15,097 nucleotides of DNA from Limnochordia bacterium (GCA_007116995.1 SKHL01000192.1:1-15097); one strand, 5' to 3'. Positions 1-6,857 are shown, numbered from the stretch's first letter. The notes: a model not told the origin generated them from the letters alone. Translations and numbers: made by a program.

Positions 1-548
1 ACACGAGTATCTTCTACTAGAAAGTTCACCTTAGTGACCGGGGTGAAAATAGAGTCCACTGGAATCAATCCAATGGGCTGATCCGACTGTTTATTCCGTT
101 CTGCAGAAACATATCCTCGGCCCTTTGCCACAGTGATCTCCATATTTAATCGAGCGTTCGACTGGAGCGTAGCAATATGCAAATCTGGATTCAGAACCTC
201 TACAGTGGAGTCGGTAACAATATCCCTCGCGTATACAGGTCCCTCTTCAGTAGCCTCAATTCGCACGTTCACCGGTTCTTCACAATATATCTTAACAAGT
301 AATTTCTTTAGATTGAGCACAATATCAACGGTATCCTCGACAACACCCGTAATGGTAGAAAACTCATGGAGTACTCCGTCGATCTGTACTGAAGTCACAG
401 CTGTACCTGGTAGAGAGGATAGGAGAATACGCCGCAAACTATTTCCAAGCGTAATACCATACCCTCGCTCAAGAGGTTCTACGACAAACTTACCATAGTC
501 CTCAGTTAACTCAATCCGTTCTATTTTTGGCTTTTCAATTTCTATCAT
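1..548 (-). CDS. rpoA: RNA polymerase alpha subunit, N-terminal part (cut by window edge)
   Basis: Alpha dimerises and nucleates assembly of RNA polymerase (alpha2-beta-beta'). The visible 182 codons cover most of the N-terminal domain; the rest and the C-terminal DNA-binding domain lie outside the window. The start MIEIEKPKIERIEL is followed at residues 25-43 by the conserved dimer-interface helix motif (PLERGYGITLGNSLRRIL). The ATG at 546-548 has an SD (AGGAGGG, complement of 561-567) about 12 nt upstream, slightly long. It is the last visible gene of the alpha block and is separated from rpsD by an unusually large, structured spacer. rplQ would be expected next, outside the window. The identity is clear from sequence and context. 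Confidence 0.97.
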   Translation of the reverse strand, partial: MIEIEKPKIERIELTEDYGKFVVEPLERGYGITLGNSLRRILLSSLPGTAVTSVQIDGVLHEFSTITGVVEDTVDIVLNLKKLLVKIYCEEPVNVRIEATEEGPVYARDIVTDSTVEVLNPDLHIATLQSNARLNMEITVAKGRGYVSAERNKQSDQPIGLIPVDSIFTPVTKVNFLVEDTR

Positions 549-661
549 CTACCAAAAACACCCTCCTTCTCGAATGCACGTTTATGCAGCCACAGAGTGC
601 CCTGCATGGCTTTCCGTAGCCAAAGGACTCGAACCTTTTGAGGGTAAAAGGGTTGGGTTTA
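549..661 (-). promoter_or_regulatory. Structured rpsD-rpoA spacer (possible rpoA leader)
   Basis: These 113 nt between rpsD and rpoA form one of the three long gaps in the cluster. Read on the minus strand they contain a 5-bp stem with a 7-nt loop (AAAGG-TTCGAGT-CCTTT, 622-638) that looks like a tRNA T-arm. It is followed by GGCTACGGA (613-621), then an imperfect hairpin (588-611: AGCCA plus CAG pairing with CTG plus TGGCT, with a 2-nt bulge), then the rpoA SD. No U-run follows either hairpin, so neither looks like a terminator, and I see no convincing sigma-A promoter. A role in RNA processing or in setting alpha output is inference only. Confidence 0.45.
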
Positions 662-1288
662 TTATCTGGAGTAGAACTCTACGATTAAATGTTCTTCTAC
701 AGGAATATCCACTTGTTCCCGATGTGGGAGAACCTTAACCTGTCCCTCTAACTTCTCACTATTAAATTCCAACCACTCCGGAATACTTCTTCCAGCCGCA
801 TCCTCAATATTAGTCTTAATCACCGGAGTATTTCTGGAAGTTTCCCTCACAGCAACTACATCTCCCGGTTTAACTTGACAAGACGGAATATCAACCTTGT
901 GTCCGTTAAGCGTGATGTGCCCATGCATGACTAACTGTCTTGCTTGAGCCCGAGAGGAGCCAATTCCTAATCGATAAATAATATTATCCAAACGAGATTC
1001 CAGTAATTGAATTAGAACTTCACCAGTAATACCACGTTTTCTCGTAGCAGCATTATAGTAATTCTCTAGTTGGCGTTCACCTACACCGTAAATCCGACGT
1101 AGTCTCTGTTTCATCCGTAATTGCATTCCATATTCTGACTGCTTCTTACGGCTTTGACCATGTTGACCAGGCGGATAACTCCGACGATCGACAGCACACT
1201 TACTGGTGTAACAACGATCACCTTTTAGGTAGAGTTTCTCCCCTTCTCGGCGGCATAAACGACAAACAGCACCTACATTTCTTGACAT
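662..1288 (-). CDS. rpsD: Small subunit ribosomal protein S4, zinc-binding form
   Basis: S4 is a primary 16S rRNA binder that starts 30S body assembly. The 208-aa protein has four N-terminal cysteines at residues 9, 12, 26 and 31, the same positions as the zinc site of Thermus S4 (the C+ type). The S4 RNA-binding domain covers roughly residues 98-160 (RLDNIIYRLG through LNGHKVDIPS). The ATG at 1286-1288 has an SD of GGAGGTG (complement of 1296-1302). rpsK lies 24 nt upstream. In Bacillus rpsD sits elsewhere, so its place here between rpsK and rpoA is a Clostridia-like trait. In several bacteria S4 represses its own operon, but no known S4 target is recognisable here. Confidence 0.98.
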   Translation of the reverse strand: MSRNVGAVCRLCRREGEKLYLKGDRCYTSKCAVDRRSYPPGQHGQSRKKQSEYGMQLRMKQRLRRIYGVGERQLENYYNAATRKRGITGEVLIQLLESRLDNIIYRLGIGSSRAQARQLVMHGHITLNGHKVDIPSCQVKPGDVVAVRETSRNTPVIKTNIEDAAGRSIPEWLEFNSEKLEGQVKVLPHREQVDIPVEEHLIVEFYSR

Positions 1289-1312
1289 TCTTTTTCACCT
1301 CCATCCAAAGGG

Positions 1313-1708
1313 TCACACTCTCCGCCGTTTCGGCGGCCGACAGCCATTATGGGGAATCGGAGTAACATCCTTAATCACATTTACATCTATACCTACAGCT
1401 TGTAATGAACGAATTGCAGCTTCACGTCCAGCTCCTGGACCTTTTACAAATACTTTAACTTCACGAAGACCATGTTCCATCGCTGCCTTGCCAGCACTTT
1501 CTGCTGCCATACCAGCAGCAAATGGAGTGCCTTTACGAGACCCTTTAAAACCCATATTACCAGCGCTAGCCCATGACAGGATGTTCCCTTGCAGATCGCT
1601 AATGGATACAATTGTATTATTAAATGTTGAGCGAATATGAGCTATACCACTTTGAATGTTCTTTCTTTCACGTCTGCGAGGACGCTGTCCCTTACGTGGT
1701 TTGGCCAT
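1313..1708 (-). CDS. rpsK: Small subunit ribosomal protein S11
   Basis: S11 sits on the 30S platform and contacts the 3' domain of 16S rRNA near the mRNA exit. The 131-aa length is normal. The family pattern is complete: a basic N-terminus (MAKPRKGQRPRRRERKN), the core IAHIRSTFNNTIVSISD, the GPGAGREAAIRSLQ motif and the C-terminal PHNGCRPPKRRRV. The ATG at 1706-1708 has a clear SD (AGGAGGAA, around 1717-1724). It lies 22 nt after rpsM and 24 nt before rpsD, consistent with cotranscription. Confidence 0.98.
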   Translation of the reverse strand: MAKPRKGQRPRRRERKNIQSGIAHIRSTFNNTIVSISDLQGNILSWASAGNMGFKGSRKGTPFAAGMAAESAGKAAMEHGLREVKVFVKGPGAGREAAIRSLQAVGIDVNVIKDVTPIPHNGCRPPKRRRV

Positions 1709-1730
1709 TTACAAATTCCTCCTCTCTATA

Positions 1731-2096
1731 CTACCTCTTCTTACCTGCAACACGCTTAGGTCCTTTGCGGGTACGAGCATTGGTCTTTGTCTTTTGTCCA
1801 CGTACCGGTAAACCACGACGGTGACGCAGTCCTCGATAACAACCGATGTCCCGCAGTCGCTTGATGTTCATAGTTATCTCTCGCCGTAGATCACCTTCCA
1901 CCACGAATTGGCGTTCAATAATCTCTCGCAACTTATTCACTTCGTCTTCCGTTAAGTCACGAATGCGAGTATCAGGATTTACACCGCATATATCAATAAT
2001 CTTTTGAGATGTGGAACGTCCAACACCGTAAATATAGGTCAAACTTACTTCCACACGCTTCTCCCGCGGTAAATCTACACCTGCTATTCTTGCCAT
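1731..2096 (-). CDS. rpsM: Small subunit ribosomal protein S13
   Basis: S13 lies in the 30S head, forms the intersubunit bridge with L5 and contacts P-site tRNA through its basic tail. The 121-aa protein begins MARIAGVDLPREKRVEV, carries the helix-hairpin-helix-like YIYGVGRSTSQKII region (about residues 22-35), RGLRHRRGLPVRGQ (about 88-101), and ends in a Lys/Arg-rich tail. The ATG at 2094-2096 is preceded by AAGGGGGTG (complement of 2106-2114), an SD that pairs with the anti-SD through one central G-U. Only 22 nt separate it from rpmJ, so the E. coli-type alpha leader pseudoknot has no room here. Confidence 0.98.
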   Translation of the reverse strand: MARIAGVDLPREKRVEVSLTYIYGVGRSTSQKIIDICGVNPDTRIRDLTEDEVNKLREIIERQFVVEGDLRREITMNIKRLRDIGCYRGLRHRRGLPVRGQKTKTNARTRKGPKRVAGKKR

Positions 2097-2118
2097 CTAA
2101 CCAAACACCCCCTTAAAT

Positions 2119-2232
2119 CTATCCCTGTTTCTGTTTATGCTTAGGGTTTTCACAAATAACCATGACTCGCCCTTTACGACGAATAACTTTGCATTTTTCA
2201 CAAATCGGCTTTACAGAAGGTCTAACCTTCAT
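2119..2232 (-). CDS. rpmJ: Large subunit ribosomal protein L36, zinc-binding form
   Basis: L36 is the smallest 50S protein and binds 23S rRNA near the base of the L7/L12 stalk. The 37-aa reading frame translates as MKVRPSVKPICEKCKVIRR, continues through GRVMVICENPKHKQKQG and ends in TAG at 2119-2121. Zinc ligands Cys11, Cys14, Cys27 and His32 are all present, so this is the C+ form. The ATG at 2230-2232 has an AAAGGGGGAT SD (run of C at 2239-2243). Its place between infA and rpsM is the standard Gram-positive order. Confidence 0.97.
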   Translation of the reverse strand: MKVRPSVKPICEKCKVIRRKGRVMVICENPKHKQKQG

Positions 2233-2257
2233 ATTTATCCCCCTTTAGCCAGCTTAG

Positions 2258-2476
2258 CTACTTCTTCCGGTATACAATTCTTCCTCTAGACAAATCGTAG
2301 GGCGATAATTCTACCGTTACCTTATCGCCTGGTAAAATACGAATAAAATGCATGCGCATTTTTCCGGAAATATGAGCTAAGACCTTATGACCATTGTCTA
2401 ATTCAACACGAAACATCGCGTTGGGAAGAGGTTCAACGACGGTACCCTCTACTTCAATAACATCATCTTTAGCCAT
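2258..2476 (-). CDS. infA: Translation initiation factor IF-1
   Basis: IF-1 is a single OB-fold protein that binds the 30S A site during initiation. The frame is open upstream, but the family start is MAKDDVIEVEGTV at 2476, giving the usual 72 aa. The conserved RMHFIRILPGDKVTVELSPY block and RGRIVYRKK end are present. This start has an SD (AGGAGGG, complement of 2488-2494). A longer frame from 2530 would add 18 residues with no family counterpart. Its first 8 nt overlap the end of the KOW-protein gene, whose stop is at 2469-2471, suggesting translational coupling. Confidence 0.96.
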   Translation of the reverse strand: MAKDDVIEVEGTVVEPLPNAMFRVELDNGHKVLAHISGKMRMHFIRILPGDKVTVELSPYDLSRGRIVYRKK

Positions 2477-2774
2477 TGCTAGACGAACCCTCCTCTCTTC
2501 CTTGATCCGATAGTTCGCTAAGAGCCTCAATACTCGCCCTTAGTTGCTGATTGGTAACTTTCTCCCCTCGAACAACGGCTTCTGCGATATGAGTAGCTAC
2601 CTGTAGGTGAGCTACTAAGTGTTTACTATTTTTTCGCTTTGGATTTAAAACTTTGCGTTGCTTACCATTAGCGATTAACACAAAACCATCATCTAAAAGT
2701 GTCAACACCAAATACTTGTTTTGGCAATCTCGGCCCATTTTTGAAGACACCAACTGGCCCACTTTTAGCCCCAC
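2469..2774 (-). CDS. Small KOW-domain RNA-binding protein (L14e-like)
   Basis: This small protein has one N-terminal KOW/SH3-like domain of the L14e/L6e/L27e type found between map and infA in many Bacillota. The domain covers about residues 4-53 (KVGQLVSSKMGRD, an LLDDG turn, NGKQRKVLNPKRKNSKHL). The remaining 48 residues form a polar tail without a recognised motif (QQLRASIEALSEL, then a Glu/Ser-rich end). I chose the GTG at 2772-2774 because a run of seven G lies about 5 nt upstream, giving 101 aa. An alternative GTG at 2808-2810 would give 113 aa but lacks a good SD. The function is not established; ribosome or rRNA binding is inferred from domain and context. Confidence 0.85.
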   Translation of the reverse strand: MGLKVGQLVSSKMGRDCQNKYLVLTLLDDGFVLIANGKQRKVLNPKRKNSKHLVAHLQVATHIAEAVVRGEKVTNQQLRASIEALSELSDQGREEGSSSNG

Positions 2775-2866
2775 AATATCCCCCCCATGAAACCACTTGA
2801 AAACAAGCACCGCTGTTCCTTTATCCCACTAGGACGAGGTCTGGACTAGTCTCGGTTACCCAAGTA

Positions 2867-3616
2867 TCATTCTAACACCGTTAGAATCAGTGGACCTTCC
2901 GCTGTTATGGCGACTGTATGCTCAAAGTGTGCAGACAAACTTCTATCTACGGTCAGCACGGTCCAATTATCTTCTTGAACCTGAACATGATAGTTCCCAG
3001 CATTGACCATAGGTTCAATAGCCAACGTCATTCCAGCCTTGAGTCTAGGTCCGCGCCCTGGAGCGCCAAAGTTTGGGATCTGCGGTGCCTCATGCATTTT
3101 TCGTCCAATACCATGGCCCACAAAATCACGTACAACAGAAAAACCATCTTCCTCTACCACAGTTTGAATTTGATGCGAAATATCTGAAAGTCGATTACCA
3201 ATGACAGCTTTGCTAATGCCCTGAAATAAGGCTTTCTCTGTCACATCAAGCAACTTCTGCGTTGCTTGATCGATTGAACCTATCGGATATGTCCAAGCAG
3301 AATCGCCACAAAATCCTTTTACATAGGCCCCGATATCTACACCTAGAATCCATCCTTCTTCCAAAGGAATATCGTTTGGAATTCCGTGAACCACAACCTC
3401 ATTAACGGAAGCACAGACTGTCGCTGGATATCCGTGATATCCCTTAAAAGCGGGTATAGCCTTTGAATCTAACAAAAACCTTTCTACCAACTGATCAAGT
3501 TCTCTGGTGGTAATACCAGGACGCACATGCTGTGCAACTAGCTGATGAGCCCGAGCCACCACTTGACCAGCCTCACGCATAGACTGTAGCTCGTCACGGG
3601 ATTTGAGGATAATCAT
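2867..3616 (-). CDS. map: Methionine aminopeptidase type I
   Basis: Map removes the N-terminal methionine from new proteins in the cytosol. Numbered from the chosen start, the metal ligands Asp94, Asp105, His168, Glu201 and Glu232 are all present, with His77 in the VVVHGIP motif and Cys68 in the pocket. There is no N-terminal zinc finger or SH3 extension, so it is the short bacterial form (249 aa). Three starts are near: an ATG at 3620-3622 and this one at 3614-3616. AGGTG (complement of 3624-3628) lies 7 nt before the second and only about 1 nt before the first, so I prefer MIILKSRDEL. This ATG shares its A with the adk stop (TGATG), indicating translational coupling. Confidence 0.96.
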   Translation of the reverse strand: MIILKSRDELQSMREAGQVVARAHQLVAQHVRPGITTRELDQLVERFLLDSKAIPAFKGYHGYPATVCASVNEVVVHGIPNDIPLEEGWILGVDIGAYVKGFCGDSAWTYPIGSIDQATQKLLDVTEKALFQGISKAVIGNRLSDISHQIQTVVEEDGFSVVRDFVGHGIGRKMHEAPQIPNFGAPGRGPRLKAGMTLAIEPMVNAGNYHVQVQEDNWTVLTVDRSLSAHFEHTVAITAEGPLILTVLE

Positions 3617-4290
3617 CAACATTCACCTGCATAACGCTGGTTAATATAGCTAGAGAACACTCCATCCACATCAGCGAAGACCCTTTCGATAGGCTGCTCA
3701 CCATTAATGCTAATTAACCGACCAGACTGAGCATAAAAGTGTACCACAGGATGGGTTTGTTCCAAATGAACTTGTAATCTCTGTAGTGCAATGTGTGTAT
3801 TATCGTCTGTCCGTTGGTATAGTTCTCCACCACATTTATCACAAATACCTTCTTCTTTGGTACGGTAATATAACAAATTGAAGGTTTCTCCACATCTACG
3901 GCACATCCGTCGCAGTCCAACCCGACGGATGGCCTCGCCCTCACTTATACGTATATCAAACGCATGGTCTATTTCTTCGTTCTCTTCTCTCAAAGTAGCA
4001 TCTAAATGCATAGCTTGCTGCACAGTGCGAGGAAAGCCATCTAATATCCAACCATTACAACAATCGTCGGATTTAACTCGTTCTTTCAGCATTGCAATGG
4101 CAATCTCATCAGGGATAAGATTCCCCTGCGAAATATAGCTATTTACTGTCTTCCCAAGTTGATTTCCCGATGCGATGACTGCACGAATAATGCCTCCTGT
4201 GGAAATGTGGGGAATGCCATATTTCTCGGATATGCGCTCACCTTGAGTACCTTTTCCAGCACCAGGTAAACCTAGAAGTACTAAGCGCAC
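3616..4290 (-). CDS. adk: Adenylate kinase with zinc-type LID, unusual residues
   Basis: Adk interconverts 2 ADP and ATP + AMP. The 224-aa protein has the P-loop GLPGAGKGT (residues 7-15), DGFPRT with Arg88, and a long LID with zinc ligands Cys130, Cys133, Cys150 and Cys153; Bacillus has Asp at 153. Arg36, Arg123, Arg127, Arg160 and Arg171 are kept. Two usually conserved spots differ: the AMP-site STGDM(L/F)R reads STGGIIR (Gly33 for Asp), and RLTGRR reads RVGLRR before the LID. The GTG at 4288-4290 follows AAGGGGGAAG; an overlapping ATG one base off leads to a stop after three codons. A promoter lies in its spacer. It is probably active but divergent. Confidence 0.95.
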   Translation of the reverse strand: MRLVLLGLPGAGKGTQGERISEKYGIPHISTGGIIRAVIASGNQLGKTVNSYISQGNLIPDEIAIAMLKERVKSDDCCNGWILDGFPRTVQQAMHLDATLREENEEIDHAFDIRISEGEAIRRVGLRRMCRRCGETFNLLYYRTKEEGICDKCGGELYQRTDDNTHIALQRLQVHLEQTHPVVHFYAQSGRLISINGEQPIERVFADVDGVFSSYINQRYAGEC

Positions 4291-4409
4291 ATCACTTCCC
4301 CCTTCCTACTCTGAAAATACGTGTTACTTGTGTACCGTGCCCATGTGTGCCGAACTGCATTTTAGTCTAATCAACGGTGTTGCCAATGATTGTTCGGCAA
4401 CATGGCTAT
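4291..4409 (-). other. secY-adk spacer (119 nt) with promoter and inverted repeat
   Basis: After the secY TAG (4410-4412) the spacer holds an inverted repeat at 4379-4401, a sigma-A-like promoter at 4359-4386, an untranslated stretch of about 60 nt, and the adk SD near 4298-4304. The inverted repeat (GTTGCC pairing with GGCAAC, plus two inner A-T pairs past a one-base bulge) is not followed by a U-run, so it does not look like an intrinsic terminator. It overlaps the -35 element. No further gene is visible. Confidence 0.6.
4359..4386 (-). promoter_or_regulatory. Candidate sigma-A promoter for adk-map-infA-alpha genes
   Basis: On the minus strand a -35 of TTGGCA (4381-4386, one mismatch to TTGACA) is separated by 16 nt from a -10 of TAAAAT (4359-4364, one mismatch to TATAAT). 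Transcription would start near 4352, giving a leader of about 60 nt before the adk GTG. This would let adk, map, the KOW gene, infA and the alpha genes be expressed apart from the upstream S10-spc transcript. It is a sequence match only. Confidence 0.55.
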
Positions 4410-5678
4410 CTACTTTAAGAAACCTTCATAGTGTCGCAACAGCAGATGAGACTCAATTTGCTTCATTGTATCTAAGGCGACACCAACCATAATTAGCAAT
4501 CCTGTTCCACCGAAATACAAGAAGCTTTCGGGGATCCGGGTTATCCCGGCCGCGATGTACGGCATCACAGCTATTAATGCTAGGAAAACCGCTCCTGGCA
4601 ATGTAATCCTGGTCAGTACTCGGTCTAAATACTCTGTTGTTGGACGACCAGGACGTAATCCTGGTATAAACCCGCCATTCTTCTTCATATTGCCAGACAC
4701 TTCTTGCGGATTAAAGGTAACCGCAGTATAGAAGTAGGTAAAGAATATAACTAGCATAGCATATAGGAAATTATACCCAAACGTTCCATAGCCTATCCAC
4801 CGGTTAATTAGCCCTACCGCTGGTACAAACTGTGCCAGGGTTAAAGGAAATGTTAGCACGGAGGATGCAAAGATCACTGGAATAACGCCGGCCTGATTCA
4901 CACGCAAGGGAATATGGGTTGATTGCCCACCGTACATCTTCCGTCCAACAACGCGTTTTGCGTATTGAACAGGAACTCGGCGTTGTCCTTGCTGTACCAT
5001 GACAATCCCAGCGATTACTATTATACCGAGGATTGCAAATACAACTAAACTAAAGATGTTTAACCCGCCTTCACCCACTGCTCGAAATGCATTGATAGTT
5101 CCCATTGGCATTCTAGAAACGATACCTACAAAAATAATTAAGGATATACCGTTACCAATACCGCCTTCAGAAATCTTCTCACCTAACCACATTAGAAAAC
5201 TGGTCCCAGCAGTTAAGGTAACCATAATCAGCAACAAACTAAATATTCCTGGATGAGTAACAACACCCCAATTTCTGGCCATCATAGTAATACCAAAAGC
5301 CTGAACTAATCCTAATACAACTGTCCCGTACCGAGTGTATTGGGCAATTACCTTTCGCCCTTCGCCACCCTCTTTCGCCAATTGCTCTAGGCGAGGGATA
5401 ACAACTGTTAATAGCTGAATAATGATGGATGCTGTAATGTAGGGATTTACTCCCATTGCAAATATGGTAAACCGTCCTAAGGCTCCCCCTGTAAATAGAT
5501 CTAGAAACCCGAAGATGTTACCTCCATCAATTCCAAGTTGTTGTGCTAACGCCGCAGCATTTACTCCAGGCACTGGTACAAAAGATCCGATCCGATATAC
5601 CGCCAATAATGAAGCGGTAAACAGAATCTTCTTTCGCAAGTCTGGAATCCGCAAGGCGTTCTTTAATGCGTCTAGCAT
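4410..5678 (-). CDS. secY: Protein translocase channel subunit SecY
   Basis: SecY forms the membrane channel of the Sec translocon with SecE and SecG, driven by SecA or by the ribosome. The 422-aa protein has about ten hydrophobic segments (roughly residues 19-36, 70-95, 115-135, 145-166, 177-190, 208-230, 263-283, 300-322, 361-380, 386-402). It has a plug region after segment 1, the GEKISEGGIGNGISLIIF signature at about 167-183, a basic cytoplasmic loop (GQRRVPVQYAKRVVGRK) and the GGFIPGLRPG loop at about 345-354. Its ATG directly follows the rplO TAG with no gap, and its SD (GAGGTGA) lies inside the end of rplO, so translation is probably coupled. Confidence 0.98.
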   Translation of the reverse strand: MLDALKNALRIPDLRKKILFTASLLAVYRIGSFVPVPGVNAAALAQQLGIDGGNIFGFLDLFTGGALGRFTIFAMGVNPYITASIIIQLLTVVIPRLEQLAKEGGEGRKVIAQYTRYGTVVLGLVQAFGITMMARNWGVVTHPGIFSLLLIMVTLTAGTSFLMWLGEKISEGGIGNGISLIIFVGIVSRMPMGTINAFRAVGEGGLNIFSLVVFAILGIIVIAGIVMVQQGQRRVPVQYAKRVVGRKMYGGQSTHIPLRVNQAGVIPVIFASSVLTFPLTLAQFVPAVGLINRWIGYGTFGYNFLYAMLVIFFTYFYTAVTFNPQEVSGNMKKNGGFIPGLRPGRPTTEYLDRVLTRITLPGAVFLALIAVMPYIAAGITRIPESFLYFGGTGLLIMVGVALDTMKQIESHLLLRHYEGFLK

Positions 5679-6119
5679 CTAGATCACCTCAACTTTGCCG
5701 CCAGCCTCTTCGATTTTGGCAGCCGCGGATTTTGTAAACCCATGTGCTTGAATCGTAAGTGCATGTTTTATTTCACCGTTACCAAGAATCTTGATACCAT
5801 CTTCTACCCTTTTCACCAACCCGTTTTCATGCAACAACTGGGGAGTTACAACAGTACCAGTTGAAAACCGGTTTAAGTCCTCGAGCTTTACTTCCGCATA
5901 GACTTTTTGAAAGATATTAGTAAATCCGCGCTTTGGTAGTCGACGCTGTAATGGTGTCTGACCACCCTCGAAATGCGGGCCTTTTCCTCCGCCAGAACGG
6001 GCTTTTTGCCCCTTATGACCTTTACCAGAAGTTTTACCGAGCCCAGACCCGATTCCCCGGCCTACCCGTTTACGTGAGCTATTACTGCCTGGTGCTGGTT
6101 TTAATTCATGGATCCGCAC
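5679..6119 (-). CDS. rplO: Large subunit ribosomal protein L15
   Basis: L15 is a late 50S assembly protein with a long glycine- and lysine-rich N-terminal extension that threads through 23S rRNA. The 146-aa protein starts MRIHELKPAPGS, followed by KRVGRGIGSGLGKTSGKGHKGQ (about residues 18-39) and a globular C-terminal half ending in IEEAGGKVEVI. The start is GTG at 6117-6119, supported by a full AAGGGGGTG SD (complement of 6125-6133). It follows rpmD by 17 nt and directly abuts secY. Confidence 0.97.
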   Translation of the reverse strand: MRIHELKPAPGSNSSRKRVGRGIGSGLGKTSGKGHKGQKARSGGGKGPHFEGGQTPLQRRLPKRGFTNIFQKVYAEVKLEDLNRFSTGTVVTPQLLHENGLVKRVEDGIKILGNGEIKHALTIQAHGFTKSAAAKIEEAGGKVEVI

Positions 6120-6136
6120 ACCTACACCCCCTTGCT

Positions 6137-6319
6137 CTAATTAACTTCCTCTACTTCAATAAGGTGTTTCACTTTAAATATCATGCCACGAATAGCAGGG
6201 TTATCTTCTTTAATTACGACACTATTTAACTTGCGTAATCCTAAAGCCTGTACCGTAGCCTTTTGGTCTTTTGCATAACCAATACCGCTTTTTTTCCATG
6301 TTATTTTTAACTTCGCCAT
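6137..6319 (-). CDS. rpmD: Large subunit ribosomal protein L30
   Basis: L30 is a small 50S protein with a ferredoxin-like fold. The 60-aa length and pattern fit the short bacterial form: MAKLKITWKKSGIGYAKDQK, then LGLRKLNSVVIKEDNPAIRGM, then KHLIEVEEV. The ATG at 6317-6319 is preceded by TTAGGGGGCG (run of C at 6328-6332), an SD that includes the stop codon of rpsE. The 12-nt gap to rpsE and the shared bases suggest coupled translation. Confidence 0.97.
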   Translation of the reverse strand: MAKLKITWKKSGIGYAKDQKATVQALGLRKLNSVVIKEDNPAIRGMIFKVKHLIEVEEVN

Positions 6320-6331
6320 AGTAAACGCCCC

Positions 6332-6835
6332 CTAACCCAAAATTTCTGAAGCATCTTTACCCCGGAGATGAGCAACTTGCTCCACAGTTTTGAGAGATTG
6401 TAACCCATTCAGGGTTGCACGCACTACGTTTGTTGGATTGGATGAGCCTATGGATTTAGTCAAGATATCCCTGACACCTGCTAGTTCTAAAACTGCACGC
6501 ATAGGTCCACCAGCAATTACTCCTGTACCTTCTGAAGCGGGCTTTAACATAACCTGCGCCCCATTAAATCTTTCCGTTGTACCATGGGGAATAGTTGTAC
6601 CCACAAGAGGTACTTCTATTAAGTTCTTCCTTGCATCTTCAACTGCTTTACGAATTGCATCTGATACTTCCTTGGCTTTTCCAAGACCAGCACCAACTTT
6701 ACCGTTACTATCTCCGACAACAACTAAAGCACTAAATGAACGGGTTCGCCCACCTTTTACAGTTTTAGATACTGGATTGATACTAACTAGTCTTTCTTCC
6801 AATTCCAATCCACTAGCATCAATACGATTTGCCAA
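6332..6835 (-). CDS. rpsE: Small subunit ribosomal protein S5 (TTG start)
   Basis: S5 lies near the decoding centre and mRNA entry and affects accuracy. The 167-aa protein has the double-stranded-RNA-binding-like N domain (about residues 11-76, VSKTVKGGRTRSFSALVVVG, then GLGKAKEVSDAIRKAVEDA) and the C domain with PLVGTTIPH and KPASEGTGVIAGGPMRAVLE. The frame is open far upstream into rplR, but alignment to the family starts at MANRIDASGLELEERL. That gives a TTG at 6833-6835, preceded by AAGGGGGG (run of C at 6844-6849) 8 nt upstream. An upstream in-frame ATG at 6889 would overlap rplR by 32 nt and add unrelated residues. TTG starts are uncommon in ribosomal protein genes. Confidence 0.93.
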   Translation of the reverse strand: MANRIDASGLELEERLVSINPVSKTVKGGRTRSFSALVVVGDSNGKVGAGLGKAKEVSDAIRKAVEDARKNLIEVPLVGTTIPHGTTERFNGAQVMLKPASEGTGVIAGGPMRAVLELAGVRDILTKSIGSSNPTNVVRATLNGLQSLKTVEQVAHLRGKDASEILG

Positions 6836-6857
6836 GCCTATTTCCCCCCTTGCTTTC

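Noticed and set aside
133..498. 121-codon plus-strand open frame opposite rpoA
   Set aside because: It is antisense to the conserved alpha N-terminal domain and its translation has no recognisable protein features.
613..638. Possible tRNA gene
   Set aside because: Only a T-arm and an acceptor-like 3' strand are present; the D-arm, anticodon arm, 5' acceptor strand and CCA are missing.
2828..2850. Inverted repeat ACTAG/CTAGT in the map-KOW gap
   Set aside because: The stem is only 5 bp with a 13-nt loop and no U-run; it could easily arise by chance in a 92-nt gap.
3714..3944. 76-codon frame on the minus strand inside adk
   Set aside because: It is a shifted frame within adk with no SD; Adk is intact in its own frame through this stretch.
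4379..4401. Intrinsic terminator after secY
   Set aside because: The inverted repeat is followed by ACCGTTG-type sequence rather than a U-run, so it is reported only as a hairpin or operator candidate.
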